Shown here piece after piece: positions 63,922 to 64,000 of a DNA stretch of 64,000 bases. The stretch's first letter is position 1. Every line of letters starts with the position of its first letter. The notes under the pieces were generated by a model. The model saw only the letters and a program-made list of their open reading frames with translations, ran no database searches and was not told where the DNA came from. The stretch comes from Rugalucina vietnamica (lineage: Eukaryota; Mollusca; Bivalvia; Lucinida; Lucinidae), in contig OZ024880.1 of the NCBI GenBank assembly GCA_964017185.1, positions 42,312,329 through 42,376,328 of the forward strand, written 5' to 3'. The translations under genes were made by a program, and so were the position numbers.

Positions 63922-64000
63922 GTAATTGAGGTTATGGTATTTATGTTTTATGTCCCACTCAACAGTTAAGGTCGTATAGACTTGGCGGAACTGCAGTTTG

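Overview
The window looks like the genome of a lophotrochozoan, most likely a bivalve mollusc. The reasons are small exons with GT-AG introns, very dense short non-autonomous transposons, tRNA-derived SINEs, and tandem-repeat elements built like Helentron derivatives. This is an inference from style; no species marker is present.

Two real host genes were found, arranged head to head about 1.1 kb apart. On the minus strand (3548-18095, running off the left edge) lies an SLC17-family transporter, closest in motif to sialin-type members. Eight coding exons give 325 residues that cover transmembrane segments 1 to 7. On the plus strand (19199-63921, running off the right edge) lies an amyloid precursor protein (APP) orthologue. 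Ten coding exons give 505 residues: signal peptide, complete E1, a short acidic linker, complete E2 and the juxtamembrane stalk. The membrane helix and cytoplasmic tail lie beyond the window. Every exon junction was checked by hand for GT/AG and phase, and both reading frames stay open throughout. The shared intergenic stretch carries a 16-base palindrome centred on TGACGTCA about 95 bases before the APP start codon.

The rest is mostly mobile DNA in introns. Family B is a 236-bp hairpin MITE, with about 27 whole or partial copies. Families D (5 copies) and E (3 copies) look like Helentron-type non-autonomous elements: hairpin 5' end, subterminal inverted repeats, tandem core and a CTRG|T 3' end. 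There are also tRNA-derived SINEs, a 5'-truncated LINE reverse transcriptase, a second small LINE tail, a hAT MITE with an 8-bp target duplication, a mariner-type MITE with TA duplication, and a 4.1-kb foldback element with 1.1-kb arms and 5-bp duplications. Several further palindromic families occur, and many are nested in one another.

Three observations deserve most attention. First, copies of the B hairpin differ from each other at both arms together, so the core stem and the terminal repeats covary. Second, three exons in two genes are each accompanied by decayed tandem copies of themselves, always on the transcriptionally upstream side. Third, transposon ends repeatedly lie 12-31 bases from splice sites without destroying them. 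One unexplained 164-residue reading frame (56369-56863, minus) may belong to a decayed DNA transposon whose inverted ends lie near 53.0 and 57.2 kb.
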